Assembly (NCBI GenBank): GCA_046290675.1
Contig: JBKAHA010000006.1
Location: 62,001 to 126,000 of the forward strand
From: Aureliella sp046290675
GTDB lineage: Bacteria > Planctomycetota > Planctomycetia > Pirellulales > Pirellulaceae
Direction: 5' to 3'
DNA length: 64,000 nt
The translations under genes and the position numbers were made by a program. Within the stretch, counting starts at the first letter, position 1. Each line of letters starts with the position of its first letter. The notes below the pieces were generated by a model, which did no database searches, was not told where the DNA came from, and saw nothing but the letters and a program-made list of their open reading frames with translations. This document shows positions 43,986-52,808 of the stretch, in pieces.

Positions 43986-45365
43986 ATGAACAACAAGTCA
44001 CGCTGGAGAGGGTGGTCTCAGGGGAGTAGGAAGCTCAGAACCTTTTGGGGGATTCTCGCCGCGGTCTACGGCGTGCTGTTGGTTGGATGTGGTGCGTCAT
44101 CTGAGAGCCAGTTTGCGTCCGAAGACACTCCGGAAGCCTCGGTGACTGGAATCTATGTTTCTAAATTAGATCGGTCGCTGGCTGAACGAGAGTCGGACAG
44201 CATCGTTGGAGATACTCACCGGTCGCGTCGTCCGAATACGCTCGTTCCACAAGTCGAAAACTCGCTGGTAATTGGTCTCGATGCAGACATGTCGTCGGTG
44301 TCGGCTCGGTCTGGTGAAGCAATTCGACGCGGACTTGAATTGGCGATCGATGAGATCAACCAAAGCGGTGGTCTGCTAAATCGGCCCGTCGAATTGATGG
44401 TGCGAGACCACCGCGGCAATCCGGATCGCGGACTCGGCAATATGGCCGCGTTTGCCAAGCTGGAAAACCTAATTGGAGTTTTCGGTGGGATTCACACGCC
44501 GGTTGCAATTCGTGAACTCGAATTCATTCATGAGAATGACATTCTGTACTTTGGGCCTTGGGCGGCCGGGACACCCGTCGTCGACAATGGCTACCAGCCA
44601 AATAACGTCTTTCGCGTTTCGGTCCGGGATGAATACGCAGGCGGATTTCTAGTTCGTCGTGCAGTTCAAGGCGGTGGCAAGCGAATTGGGGTGTTGCTAG
44701 AGCGGACGGCCTGGGGGCGATCCAACGAGAAGGCGATTAAGGCCGCACTGAGCGAATACGACACCAAAGCTGTGGGCGTCGAGTGGTTTAATTGGGGAGA
44801 ACGCGACCTGACGCCAATCACAAGTCGATTGGCGAATCAGGGATGCGACACGATCCTACTGGTTTGCAATGCACTAGAGGGTGCCACACTGATCAAAGCT
44901 GTTGCAGGGATGCCCGAGAAGGATCGACCAAAGATCCTGTCCCATTGGGGCATCACAGGAGGCAACTTCTTTGAGCTAACTCAGCCTTATTTGGCCGATG
45001 TCGACCTTTCGTTCCTTCAGACTTTTTCCTTTGTTTGCCCTCGCAATGAATCCCGAGTTCAGACTTTGCTGGACGCCTATATTCGCAAATACGATGACTG
45101 TGATCGACCAGAACAGGTTTTCTCGCCTGTTGGTACCGCGCACGCCTACGAGTTGATGCTGATGGTCGCTGAAGCGATCCACGCGGCAGGGACCATCGAG
45201 ACCGCACAAGTGCGTGCAAGCCTAGAAGGGCTGCGCAACTACGAGGGAATTATTCGAGACTACGAACATCCGTTTCCGACGAACCACCACGATGCACTTG
45301 ATGAGAGTGACTTTATTCTCGCTCGATTTGATAGCCGCGGCGTCATCGTCCCGGTGGAGGAGTGA
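43986..45365 (+). CDS. Periplasmic binding-protein lipoprotein (Leu/Ile/Val-type), no permease partner
   Basis: A 459-residue receptor of the type I periplasmic-binding-protein fold. A signal with lipobox VGC lies near residue 35. The binding domains begin at LVIGLDADMSS and run through SGEAIRRGLELAIDEINQSGG, VFGGIHTPVAIREL, NVFRVSVRDEYAGGF, IGVLLERTAWGRS and VGTAHAYELMLMVAEAI. It resembles the amide/branched-chain amino acid receptors LivK and AmiC. There is no permease or ATPase gene; instead a membrane histidine kinase follows within five bases, so a sensing role is more likely than transport. Confidence 0.92.
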   Translation: MNNKSRWRGWSQGSRKLRTFWGILAAVYGVLLVGCGASSESQFASEDTPEASVTGIYVSKLDRSLAERESDSIVGDTHRSRRPNTLVPQVENSLVIGLDADMSSVSARSGEAIRRGLELAIDEINQSGGLLNRPVELMVRDHRGNPDRGLGNMAAFAKLENLIGVFGGIHTPVAIRELEFIHENDILYFGPWAAGTPVVDNGYQPNNVFRVSVRDEYAGGFLVRRAVQGGGKRIGVLLERTAWGRSNEKAIKAALSEYDTKAVGVEWFNWGERDLTPITSRLANQGCDTILLVCNALEGATLIKAVAGMPEKDRPKILSHWGITGGNFFELTQPYLADVDLSFLQTFSFVCPRNESRVQTLLDAYIRKYDDCDRPEQVFSPVGTAHAYELMLMVAEAIHAAGTIETAQVRASLEGLRNYEGIIRDYEHPFPTNHHDALDESDFILARFDSRGVIVPVEE

Positions 45366-45370
45366 ACCGT

Positions 45371-47635
45371 ATGTCCTCCCAACGATATCCAACTCTTCGC
45401 TATGTGACCCTCGTTCGCATCGTACCCGCGGCTCTGTTTCTGTTAATCGGAGTCTGCTTTGTTGTAGTACGTAAAGTCAATTTTGAAATCAGCAACCAGA
45501 TTCAAGAACAGGTCAACAATCGGGCTGGTGGAATTGAGTTGGCGGTTCGGACGCAGTTGTTACATGCCCTCGACGCTTGCAGGGCGATTGCGAACAATGA
45601 CATCGTCATCAATTCCATCGTGGATTTGGAGCATCGCAAGTCAACGCTGCAGCCGTTTATTCAGTCACTGGATTTTCCGGGGACCCCAGTTCACAACATC
45701 GCAATGCTGGCCTACGACGGTGTGCCGATCGCCCAGAAATATTCAGAGCAAGAGCAGCTCCTTTCAGTCAAAGAATGGTTGCTCGATGATCAAGCGAATT
45801 CCGCATTTGTTCAACTGAGCGATTCTGAGCTGATCGTCGCTCAGCCGGTGTACTATGGATCGGCGGTCGAAGGTGCCTTGGTCGTTGTCTACGATTCAAA
45901 AAGGTTTTTTGAGAAGTGCGTTGTTGGTGGTAGTGAATTCGCCGTCCAGTTGCGGTTTCGCGACGAGCTACTTGCTAGCTCAAAAAATCCAGCATTGCTG
46001 AAAGATGGAATTCTGCAGAAGCCTAAGGATTGGCTTGAATCCGATTTGGTGGTGTCTGAGCTTCCCGGGCTGAAAGGGGCTGTTTGGCAATCCAATCGAC
46101 ATGCCGTGGAAGCGGCGACTGCGGTTCGTAATGCACTCATCTTTGCTGTAGTAGGGATCAGCGGCGTAGTGCTTTTGGGATTGCTGCTTGCGGTTGGGTT
46201 TACAACGCGTCAGTTGAAATCCCTGCTCGAAGCGATCGAGGAAGTGAGGTCAAAGGGGGATCTTTCGCGGCGTGTTAGCACCGAACGCGTCGCCGAGTTT
46301 CAGCAGCTGCAAGAACAGTTCAATGGGATGTTGTCCCAGCTGGAGAGGACTACCGTTTCCCGTGAGACCTACCGCGTTCCGGCGCTGGTTGCCAATTCAA
46401 CAGACAATCTCGTTGTCGTAACGGATGCAAAAGGACGCATTGAATGGGTAAATGAGGCATTTGTTCGAGTTTCTGGCTACTCCCCGCGCGAAGCAACTGG
46501 GAGAAAACCTGGAGAGCTATTGCAGGGGCCAGAGACCGATCCGCACACGATCGAAATAATGCGAAAGGCCATCGCCGAGGGAGTCGGGTTCGACGTCGAA
46601 GTCATGAACTATTCGAAGTCCGGTGATCCCTATTGGGTCTCGATCGAGTCTCGCCCTATTCGCGACGACGAAGGCAATTTAATCAAGTTCGTTGCCATTG
46701 AATCGGATATCAGCGCGAGACGCGAGATTGAAGAAGAGAAGGAGAAAATGTCTCGTGAGATGATGAGGCTCTCTCGTCAAGCGGGAATGGCTGAGGTGGC
46801 AACGGGAGTTCTTCACAACGTCGGCAACGTATTGAACGGGATCAATGTCTCAACCAGTGTGATGCGTTCGGAACTGAGGAAAAGCAAGGTGTCTGTGGTA
46901 GGTCGGGTCGCAGATGTTCTAGAACAGAACAGCACTGAGTTGGCCGAATTCATGACCGAAGGGCGTGGCAAGAATATACCTAGCTTGCTCACCGAGTTGT
47001 CCAAGTCGTTGCAGCAAGAGGCTGAGGTACACGGTGAGCAAGTGGAGCTTGTCACAAAAAGCGTTGAGCATATCAAAGAGATTGTCCGAGGACAGCAAGA
47101 TAACGCGGTGGTTGTTTCGACCAACGAGGCTATTGAAGTCGAGGAGCTAGTCGAAGAGGCAATTCGGTTCAATCAAGCGAGCCTCGATGATAATGGCGTT
47201 GCCATCAAGAGAACCTTCTCCAAAGTTCCAGATCTCTTCACGGATCACCACCGAGTCTTACAGATTTTGGTCAACCTAGTCGCCAACGCCAAGAACGCAA
47301 TTGTGGAGTACCGAGCGGAAGATCGAGCGATCGAGGTCGGCATTTCGCAAGGTCAGGCGGATTCAATCCAGATCATGGTCAAAGACAATGGCGTAGGAAT
47401 CGCCAGAGAGAATCTAACGCGGATCTTTGGTCATGGCTTTACGACAAGATCCAAGGGGCATGGGTTTGGGCTACACAGCAGTGCCCTCGCGGCTGAGTCG
47501 GTAGGCGGTTCGTTGACTGTCCACAGTGACGGGATCGGTACTGGAGCCACGTTTGTCCTTAGACTGCCTTCAAATAAGAAGTCTCTGGAGTCCCGCGATC
47601 TCTCCTCGAGCGGAAGCTCCGTAGCCAAAGCCTAG
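45371..47635 (+). CDS. Sensor histidine kinase with periplasmic, HAMP and PAS domains
   Basis: 754 residues from ATG 45371, which has a GGAGGAG site eight bases before it; a GTG at 45362 overlaps the receptor stop. TM1 near 14-34, periplasmic sensor about 40-250 (Cache-like), TM2 near 258-282, HAMP near 283-335, PAS with PAC about 345-450 (DNLVVVTDAKGRIEWVNEAF), the dimerisation helix with phosphoacceptor H482 in TGVLHNVGNVLN, and the ATPase domain with NLVANAKNAI, DNGVGI and GHGFGLHSSA. No receiver domain and no response regulator gene follows. Confidence 0.95.
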   Translation: MSSQRYPTLRYVTLVRIVPAALFLLIGVCFVVVRKVNFEISNQIQEQVNNRAGGIELAVRTQLLHALDACRAIANNDIVINSIVDLEHRKSTLQPFIQSLDFPGTPVHNIAMLAYDGVPIAQKYSEQEQLLSVKEWLLDDQANSAFVQLSDSELIVAQPVYYGSAVEGALVVVYDSKRFFEKCVVGGSEFAVQLRFRDELLASSKNPALLKDGILQKPKDWLESDLVVSELPGLKGAVWQSNRHAVEAATAVRNALIFAVVGISGVVLLGLLLAVGFTTRQLKSLLEAIEEVRSKGDLSRRVSTERVAEFQQLQEQFNGMLSQLERTTVSRETYRVPALVANSTDNLVVVTDAKGRIEWVNEAFVRVSGYSPREATGRKPGELLQGPETDPHTIEIMRKAIAEGVGFDVEVMNYSKSGDPYWVSIESRPIRDDEGNLIKFVAIESDISARREIEEEKEKMSREMMRLSRQAGMAEVATGVLHNVGNVLNGINVSTSVMRSELRKSKVSVVGRVADVLEQNSTELAEFMTEGRGKNIPSLLTELSKSLQQEAEVHGEQVELVTKSVEHIKEIVRGQQDNAVVVSTNEAIEVEELVEEAIRFNQASLDDNGVAIKRTFSKVPDLFTDHHRVLQILVNLVANAKNAIVEYRAEDRAIEVGISQGQADSIQIMVKDNGVGIARENLTRIFGHGFTTRSKGHGFGLHSSALAAESVGGSLTVHSDGIGTGATFVLRLPSNKKSLESRDLSSSGSSVAKA

Positions 47636-47740
47636 ATGTCCTTGACGTCCGCCCGGATGGCAATTCGTTAAATGGCAAGAAGCTGAGGTATTCGAGTTGA
47701 ATTCAGATTTGCGACTTCGAGCTCTCGATCGATTTCGCGA

Positions 47741-50002
47741 CTACAAGCCTTGTTCAGGCATGTTGCCTGGTGGCTCGCCGCCATAGCTTGCAAGCTGCTC
47801 AACATTCCAGATCTCGGCAGCCAAGGCGCTTGGGCTCTCAAAGAAGACCCGCTCCAGTTCGACCGCTGGCATTGCTGGAAATGAAAAAATGCCAAACATG
47901 GAAAGTCCATCGGTCATGACAGGTTGTCTCTGCCAAACGATCGTTGACGCCAACTGTGCCCTAGCCTGGCAGACCATACCCGCTTGAAACACCGCCGGGG
48001 GGATCTGAATTGACGATTTCATTGGTGAAGTGAACGGAGGCAACATGCTCGGCGCTTGGCTGTTTTCGAGTTCACTGTTTGCGACCGAACCGAGCGCGTT
48101 GGCGGCTTTGAAATTCTGTTGTAAGGCGGCGAAAGCGAAGCCACGCATGAGCTGAAAGCCCTGTGCATAGTGCCAATACTCGGGTAGTTGGAGGTCGTGC
48201 TTTTGTTCGACTGCTTTGACGAGTTTAAGAATCTCGACGTGCCTGCCTGCCCTTAAATGGAGCTCCGACACCAACAATTGAGCATCCAAGACCAACGGTT
48301 CGAGTTCGGAAAGATGCTGAAGCTTGGACAATCTTTGCAGTGCTTGGGTGACGTGTTCGCTGGCGCGCCGAAAGTCTTTCAGCCTCGCTGAGCACATCGC
48401 AATATGCAAGTGCAGCTCGGCTTGACGTTCTTCACAACCACCAGAAAGCATGTCGCGACAGTGTTGACGGATTGCGATACGTAGCTCTTCTTGGTCTGGG
48501 CTATCCGGCGCGTCACTAAAGATCGCGTGAGAGTTCAGTTCTTTGCTTGAGGCCAAGACAATCATTGCCGACCGGTATAGTCTCTCGTCGGCGAGGGATT
48601 TCTGTTCCAATTTTTCGTTTCGGGCTTCTTGGACGCGTAGCTCTTGTAAGACAAAGACCATCAAGAGGGCGAACGCTACGAAGCAGGTAGCCGTCGCAGA
48701 TAGGACTAAGGTCTTGTTCGCCACGCACCATCTTACCGCCTGCCTGACAACGCCCTCGGGAAAGGCTTCCATGGGTTCACCCGCGAGCCAATTCTCGAGA
48801 TCTTCCGCCAAATCGGCTGCGGATCCGTAACGCTCGTTCGGGGTCGGGCTCATTGCTTTTTCGCAAACGGCCAGCAGTTCTCGTGTCGGTCCCCAGTCGT
48901 CTTGTGGAGCCTGTTTCGGAGCGTATCCCGTTAGTGAGAAGAAAAGAGTGGCTCCGAGACTATAGACGTCGCTTTGTGTGGTGGCTGACTGCGGGTCATC
49001 GAGCTGTTCTGGGCTCATGAACGCTGGAGTGCCGAGCCGCATTCCGGCAACGGTGAGGCGTCCACTTAGATTGCTTGGTTCTGCTTCGTACCCAGCTTCG
49101 TTGGCATCATTTTGTGTTGTCTTCGTTTGCAATGATTCGTCTAGAGTAACATGGTGGACTTGGTCGGCAACCTGATCCCGAACGTAGCCAGCGATGCCCC
49201 AGTCAACCAGTAAGACCTCGTTCTGGTTACCGACCAGGATATTCGCCGGCTTGATGTCGCGGTGCAAAATGCCTTTCTCGTGAGCGTGCGACACGCCTCG
49301 GCATACGCTGACGATGTAGTTGACCAATCGCCGCAATTCGACTCGGTGTTCAGACCAATGGAATTCTGAGCTCCTAGCCGTCGTCAAATCGTCTAGACTC
49401 TGGCCGTCAAGAAACTTCATCGAGTAATAGAGTTCGCCATGCTCGTCAGAGCCCATATCGTAGATGGGGACAATCGATGGATGAGTGAGTTTGGCGGTTA
49501 GAGTGGCTTCTCGAAGGAATCGTTCGCGATGGTGCCGACTCTGGCTATATTGCGGCAAGAGCTTTTTGACAGCGATACTGCGCCCGAGGTGCTTGTCCAA
49601 AGCAAGGAATACTCTTCCGAGTCCACCCACACCTAATTCACGTTCGTGGGCGTAGCGATCACTGTACGCCGCGGCAGAGCATGTCCCTTCTTCTGCGGAC
49701 TCCATGTCGAAGTCACGCTTCATCGCGTGGTGTACTTCGAAGAGCGCTTCAATGTCCTGTCTCAGTGCTGGGAAGCGAGCCGAGTACTCATCAGCTCTTA
49801 GGTGTTCGCCGGCGTCTTCGCGGCGACAGACTTCTTGGTAAAGCAAGTCAAGCATCAGCTCGGTATTCGGCTCATCTTGAAAACCGAACAGAGTCTCCAG
49901 TGAAAGCGGTCTGCCCTGGTTCCAGCTTGCGAGCTGCATTTCGAGCAGGCTTTTTCCTTTTCCCGGTTGCGTAGAGGCTACGGAGCGGTTTGAGTTCGGC
50001 AT
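47741..50002 (-). CDS. Ser/Thr protein kinase, sigma-factor partner
   Basis: A 753-residue kinase. Residues 115-420 are the kinase domain: GVGGLGRVFLAL, IAVKKLLP, HRDIKPANILV, DWG in place of DFG, GTPAFMSPEQL. A single helix (LVLSATATCFVAFALLMVFVLQEL) is near 435-460, then about 290 helical residues of unknown fold. Its ATG shares one base with the stop of the ECF sigma gene upstream (TAATG), so they are co-translated. This ECF-kinase pairing is a planctomycete signature; the kinase probably controls the sigma factor directly or through phosphorylation. Confidence 0.95.
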   Translation of the reverse strand: MPNSNRSVASTQPGKGKSLLEMQLASWNQGRPLSLETLFGFQDEPNTELMLDLLYQEVCRREDAGEHLRADEYSARFPALRQDIEALFEVHHAMKRDFDMESAEEGTCSAAAYSDRYAHERELGVGGLGRVFLALDKHLGRSIAVKKLLPQYSQSRHHRERFLREATLTAKLTHPSIVPIYDMGSDEHGELYYSMKFLDGQSLDDLTTARSSEFHWSEHRVELRRLVNYIVSVCRGVSHAHEKGILHRDIKPANILVGNQNEVLLVDWGIAGYVRDQVADQVHHVTLDESLQTKTTQNDANEAGYEAEPSNLSGRLTVAGMRLGTPAFMSPEQLDDPQSATTQSDVYSLGATLFFSLTGYAPKQAPQDDWGPTRELLAVCEKAMSPTPNERYGSAADLAEDLENWLAGEPMEAFPEGVVRQAVRWCVANKTLVLSATATCFVAFALLMVFVLQELRVQEARNEKLEQKSLADERLYRSAMIVLASSKELNSHAIFSDAPDSPDQEELRIAIRQHCRDMLSGGCEERQAELHLHIAMCSARLKDFRRASEHVTQALQRLSKLQHLSELEPLVLDAQLLVSELHLRAGRHVEILKLVKAVEQKHDLQLPEYWHYAQGFQLMRGFAFAALQQNFKAANALGSVANSELENSQAPSMLPPFTSPMKSSIQIPPAVFQAGMVCQARAQLASTIVWQRQPVMTDGLSMFGIFSFPAMPAVELERVFFESPSALAAEIWNVEQLASYGGEPPGNMPEQGL

Positions 50003-50685
50003 TATGACGCCTCTCCATCAAGGTAGAGCTGTCGCGCAACGCGGGTTACAGCACGCGTATACTGCATTCGGAGCGAATCTGGCGATCGGCCGAGCTGTTC
50101 TGAGATCTCTTTCCATTCGTTTCCCGCATTTCGGAGCTCGACGATCGTCCACTCAGCTGGCGAAAAACGTTTGCGGCATTCCTCGGCTAACTCCCTGCCT
50201 GCGAAGACTTGGCTGGGCGACGGTTGCTTTGACGTTGCCAATGCTTCCAACTGCACTTCGGCGGTCGCGTTCTCCGCCAATCGTCGCATGTCTCGTTTGG
50301 CGGTTCGGTGACGTTGCCAATGATAGAGCAGGCGACTGGTGGCGATTCTTGCCAATAGAGCTCGGAGCTGCCGCTCATTGTTGAGCTCATAGGATCCCTG
50401 TGTGTATCGCTCGAAAAACTCGGCCAGAACAGATTGGCAGATATCTTCCGAATCCATCAGGCGGCCCAACCTCCGTTGGGAAAGCCAAACCCTCGCCAGT
50501 CTGCGGACTTGGCCACCGAATCTCTCTTGGATCTTGTACGCCGCATCGGCCTCGCCGCGGCGAAGTTGCTCAAGGAGTGCTACAAGCGGCTCGTCGTTCG
50601 ACACTTTTGAGAACCTCGATTCAGCTTTTGCATTGTCAGCTAGCTTTGCAGGCCGCCGGTCGACTAAATCGGAAGAAGTTGCCAT
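50002..50685 (-). CDS. ECF sigma factor (planctomycete SigECF type)
   Basis: A 227-residue extracytoplasmic-function sigma factor. Region 2: GGQVRRLARVWLSQRRLGRLMDSEDICQSVLAEFFERY. Region 4: SPAEWTIVELRNAGNEWKEISEQLGRSPDSLRMQYTRAVTRVARQL. A polar N-terminal leader and a Lys/Ser linker sit around them. No anti-sigma factor is seen; the co-transcribed kinase takes that place, as in the planctomycete-specific ECF groups. Promoters recognised cannot be deduced from this window. Confidence 0.95.
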   Translation of the reverse strand: MATSSDLVDRRPAKLADNAKAESRFSKVSNDEPLVALLEQLRRGEADAAYKIQERFGGQVRRLARVWLSQRRLGRLMDSEDICQSVLAEFFERYTQGSYELNNERQLRALLARIATSRLLYHWQRHRTAKRDMRRLAENATAEVQLEALATSKQPSPSQVFAGRELAEECRKRFSPAEWTIVELRNAGNEWKEISEQLGRSPDSLRMQYTRAVTRVARQLYLDGEAS

Positions 50686-51320
50686 CGCAGTGGAATCCGT
50701 GTTTCAAGCCTGGAATCGGGCGACGACGCTTCGGGGCGCGAAAGCAGCCTAAAGTCCCACGCTATCGGTTTGCAAAGATAAGGATGATAAGAGAGGAGCC
50801 GGCTAGCTGTCCGCGCATCGGACCGATCAAATTGCCTACCTGTATACTTTAGTTGGCTACCCCACCGGTCTGCAGAGGGGCGAGAGGCAGGATGTAAATC
50901 AAAATGACCATTCTATCGGCTGTCTTGGACGCTGCGGGATTCCCCAAAGGTTGGGTTTTGCGGAGTGTCCAGACCAACCCCGAGTAACAGAGAAAGAAAG
51001 CGAAGTTCGATCGAACACCGAAACGGGATTTTTCTTGAAGCAGTTTAAGAGCCTGGGGCTTTGGGGGAGCTGGAGCCACACTATTGATTTCCAAGCCGTG
51101 GACGAAACCAGCTAAAGAGACCACAGACTTCGGAGCTCAATTGCCCGCCATTTCGATTCGTTCTTCAACTCCACTTTTTGGGGGCTGTTGGTTCGGGTGA
51201 ATTCATTGGAATCGGCAACCCAATTGGTGGGACTCGTCGATAGTAGGTTAAACTACTAATCACATTCCTGGATTCAGTTGACTAGACCTTCAGGCCATAT
51301 GGGTGCTTTGGGAGCGGACG
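50686..51320. other. Gene-free divergent spacer
   Basis: About 635 bases between the sigma factor and a secreted protein gene on the other strand. No convincing frame; the promoters of both genes and possibly the site recognised by the sigma factor itself should lie here. Confidence 0.45.
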
Positions 51321-52091
51321 ATGCCATTCCATTTCAAACGATCGACGACTTGGCTCTTTTGTTTTTTCCTGGGCGCATGTTTGGCTTCACTATCAGCTTT
51401 TGCTCAGGTTGTTCAGCAACCTGCGTTCCGCAACTTTAGCTACTCGGGTGGTGCATGGGTCCCTGATTCCGGAACAGGTTTCTTAGGTGGTCGCCAATAT
51501 GCAAGCGGGAACCGAGTTTCGAGAGGCTTCGGGCCTTATTCTCCCACTGCTTCTAGTGGGCAGTTGGGAGGTAGTGCGCTGACAGCCTCCGTCACTATCA
51601 TCGATTTAGACGCGTTGGATGAAGCACTTTTGAATGTACCCACGGGAACGCCAGCTTCGGCAACAGCGAATCCTACTGGTGCGGTAGCCGCAGATGCTGG
51701 GACCTCAGGTAGCAGCACGATTCAGGCACCCAGAATAGCTGGAGCACGACGAAAGGTTGTGACCACGACGAGTCACTATTTCGATGCGACCAAAACAGCG
51801 ACCGTGCGAGATCACGGTGGCTATCAACGAGCGCTGAGCGGTCACTATCTTCCGTCGGTGAAGCCAGCAGCAACCAAATCACAGGTGGAATCGGACGTTC
51901 GCTATTACTTGAGCGAAGGCCAGAAAGCCGAGAGCGCGGGAAGCGTCATTGCGGCGCGGGTCTACTACCGCATGGCCATGGAAACGATGACGCCCGAGAT
52001 GTTGCAGCGTTATCGCAAGGTGTTGGAGCGGCGCAAAGCCGAAGCCGAAGAGCGACGAAAAAAGAATAGCCCGAACGCGATTAGCTTCTGA
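51321..52091 (+). CDS. Secreted hypothetical protein
   Basis: 256 residues from ATG 51321 (earlier start at 51303). A signal peptide (LFCFFLGACLASLSAFA) precedes a low-complexity part rich in Gly, Ser, Ala and Thr, then a charged helical C-terminus: DVRYYLSEGQKAESAGSVIAARVYYRMAMETM and RRKAEAEERRKKNSPNAISF. The helix resembles the tetratricopeptide-like ends seen in planctomycete secreted proteins, where a role in matrix or cell wall is presumed. I recognise no family. Confidence 0.75.
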   Translation: MPFHFKRSTTWLFCFFLGACLASLSAFAQVVQQPAFRNFSYSGGAWVPDSGTGFLGGRQYASGNRVSRGFGPYSPTASSGQLGGSALTASVTIIDLDALDEALLNVPTGTPASATANPTGAVAADAGTSGSSTIQAPRIAGARRKVVTTTSHYFDATKTATVRDHGGYQRALSGHYLPSVKPAATKSQVESDVRYYLSEGQKAESAGSVIAARVYYRMAMETMTPEMLQRYRKVLERRKAEAEERRKKNSPNAISF

Positions 52092-52163
52092 GCAGAATTA
52101 GCGGATCGACAGTGTGTGCTCCGTTTCGAAAGCCGTGAAAAGTGGCTTTCAGACGAGCTTTCT

Positions 52164-52754
52164 TTAAAACGTGGAGTCAGGGGCGACAATTTCGAGCAGC
52201 TCGACTGCTGGCTCGCCGTCACAAAAGATCAGAGCCGTTCGACCGTAAGTGGTCATCCCAGTCGACGACTCTATTTCGAACAAGCCTGAAAGCTCTTTCG
52301 AGCACTGCACTTTCCACACGGCGCTAAGGTGGACTTTCCGTAGCACATCGTGCTTGATGAGCACGCGGCCGAGCGGAGTCTCTTGTGCCATGATTTCGTT
52401 GAGAACATCAGGCCGCAGCGAACTCGACGCAAGCCGTACGATTCCAAACTGAACGACACGGTTATCCGAGGTGCGTCGCAGTAGGATCTTACGCAGATAG
52501 TGGGCTCCGTCCTGACGGCTTTCCAGAACTTCGACTGCGACGGGACATTGGTGCCGACTCTCAACGGTCACTGTCATGTGAGCTTCGTGTTCAAGCAGGT
52601 CGGCGTAAGGAGCCGGACATGCTCCCCGATCTTGTTTCTCGAATTGACCTAGGAGCTCTTGTCTTTCGTAGAAAAGGGCGACTAGCTCATCTAGTTCGAC
52701 AAACGGTGGCGTGACTTCAGTCAAGGCAGGCTCCAAAACAGCGCACCCGTGCAA
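52164..52754 (-). CDS. Chorismate-lyase (UbiC)-like protein
   Basis: 196 residues. The pattern of E. coli UbiC is followed through its core: HYLRKILL (E. coli WLREILL, with the catalytic Arg), ETPLGRVLIKHDVLRK (KTPLGRYLFTSSTLTR), TYGRTALIFCDGEPAVELLEIVAP ([23 protein letters not shown], with the catalytic Glu). UbiC removes pyruvate from chorismate to give 4-hydroxybenzoate. The N-terminus is diverged. It follows the polyprenyl synthase fusion by 54 bases on the same strand. Confidence 0.78.
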   Translation of the reverse strand: MHGCAVLEPALTEVTPPFVELDELVALFYERQELLGQFEKQDRGACPAPYADLLEHEAHMTVTVESRHQCPVAVEVLESRQDGAHYLRKILLRRTSDNRVVQFGIVRLASSSLRPDVLNEIMAQETPLGRVLIKHDVLRKVHLSAVWKVQCSKELSGLFEIESSTGMTTYGRTALIFCDGEPAVELLEIVAPDSTF

Positions 52755-52808
52755 TTGGGTTTGAGCTTTAGGACTGAGGGTGTCGGGCGGGATCTACGAC
52801 TTCGCAGC

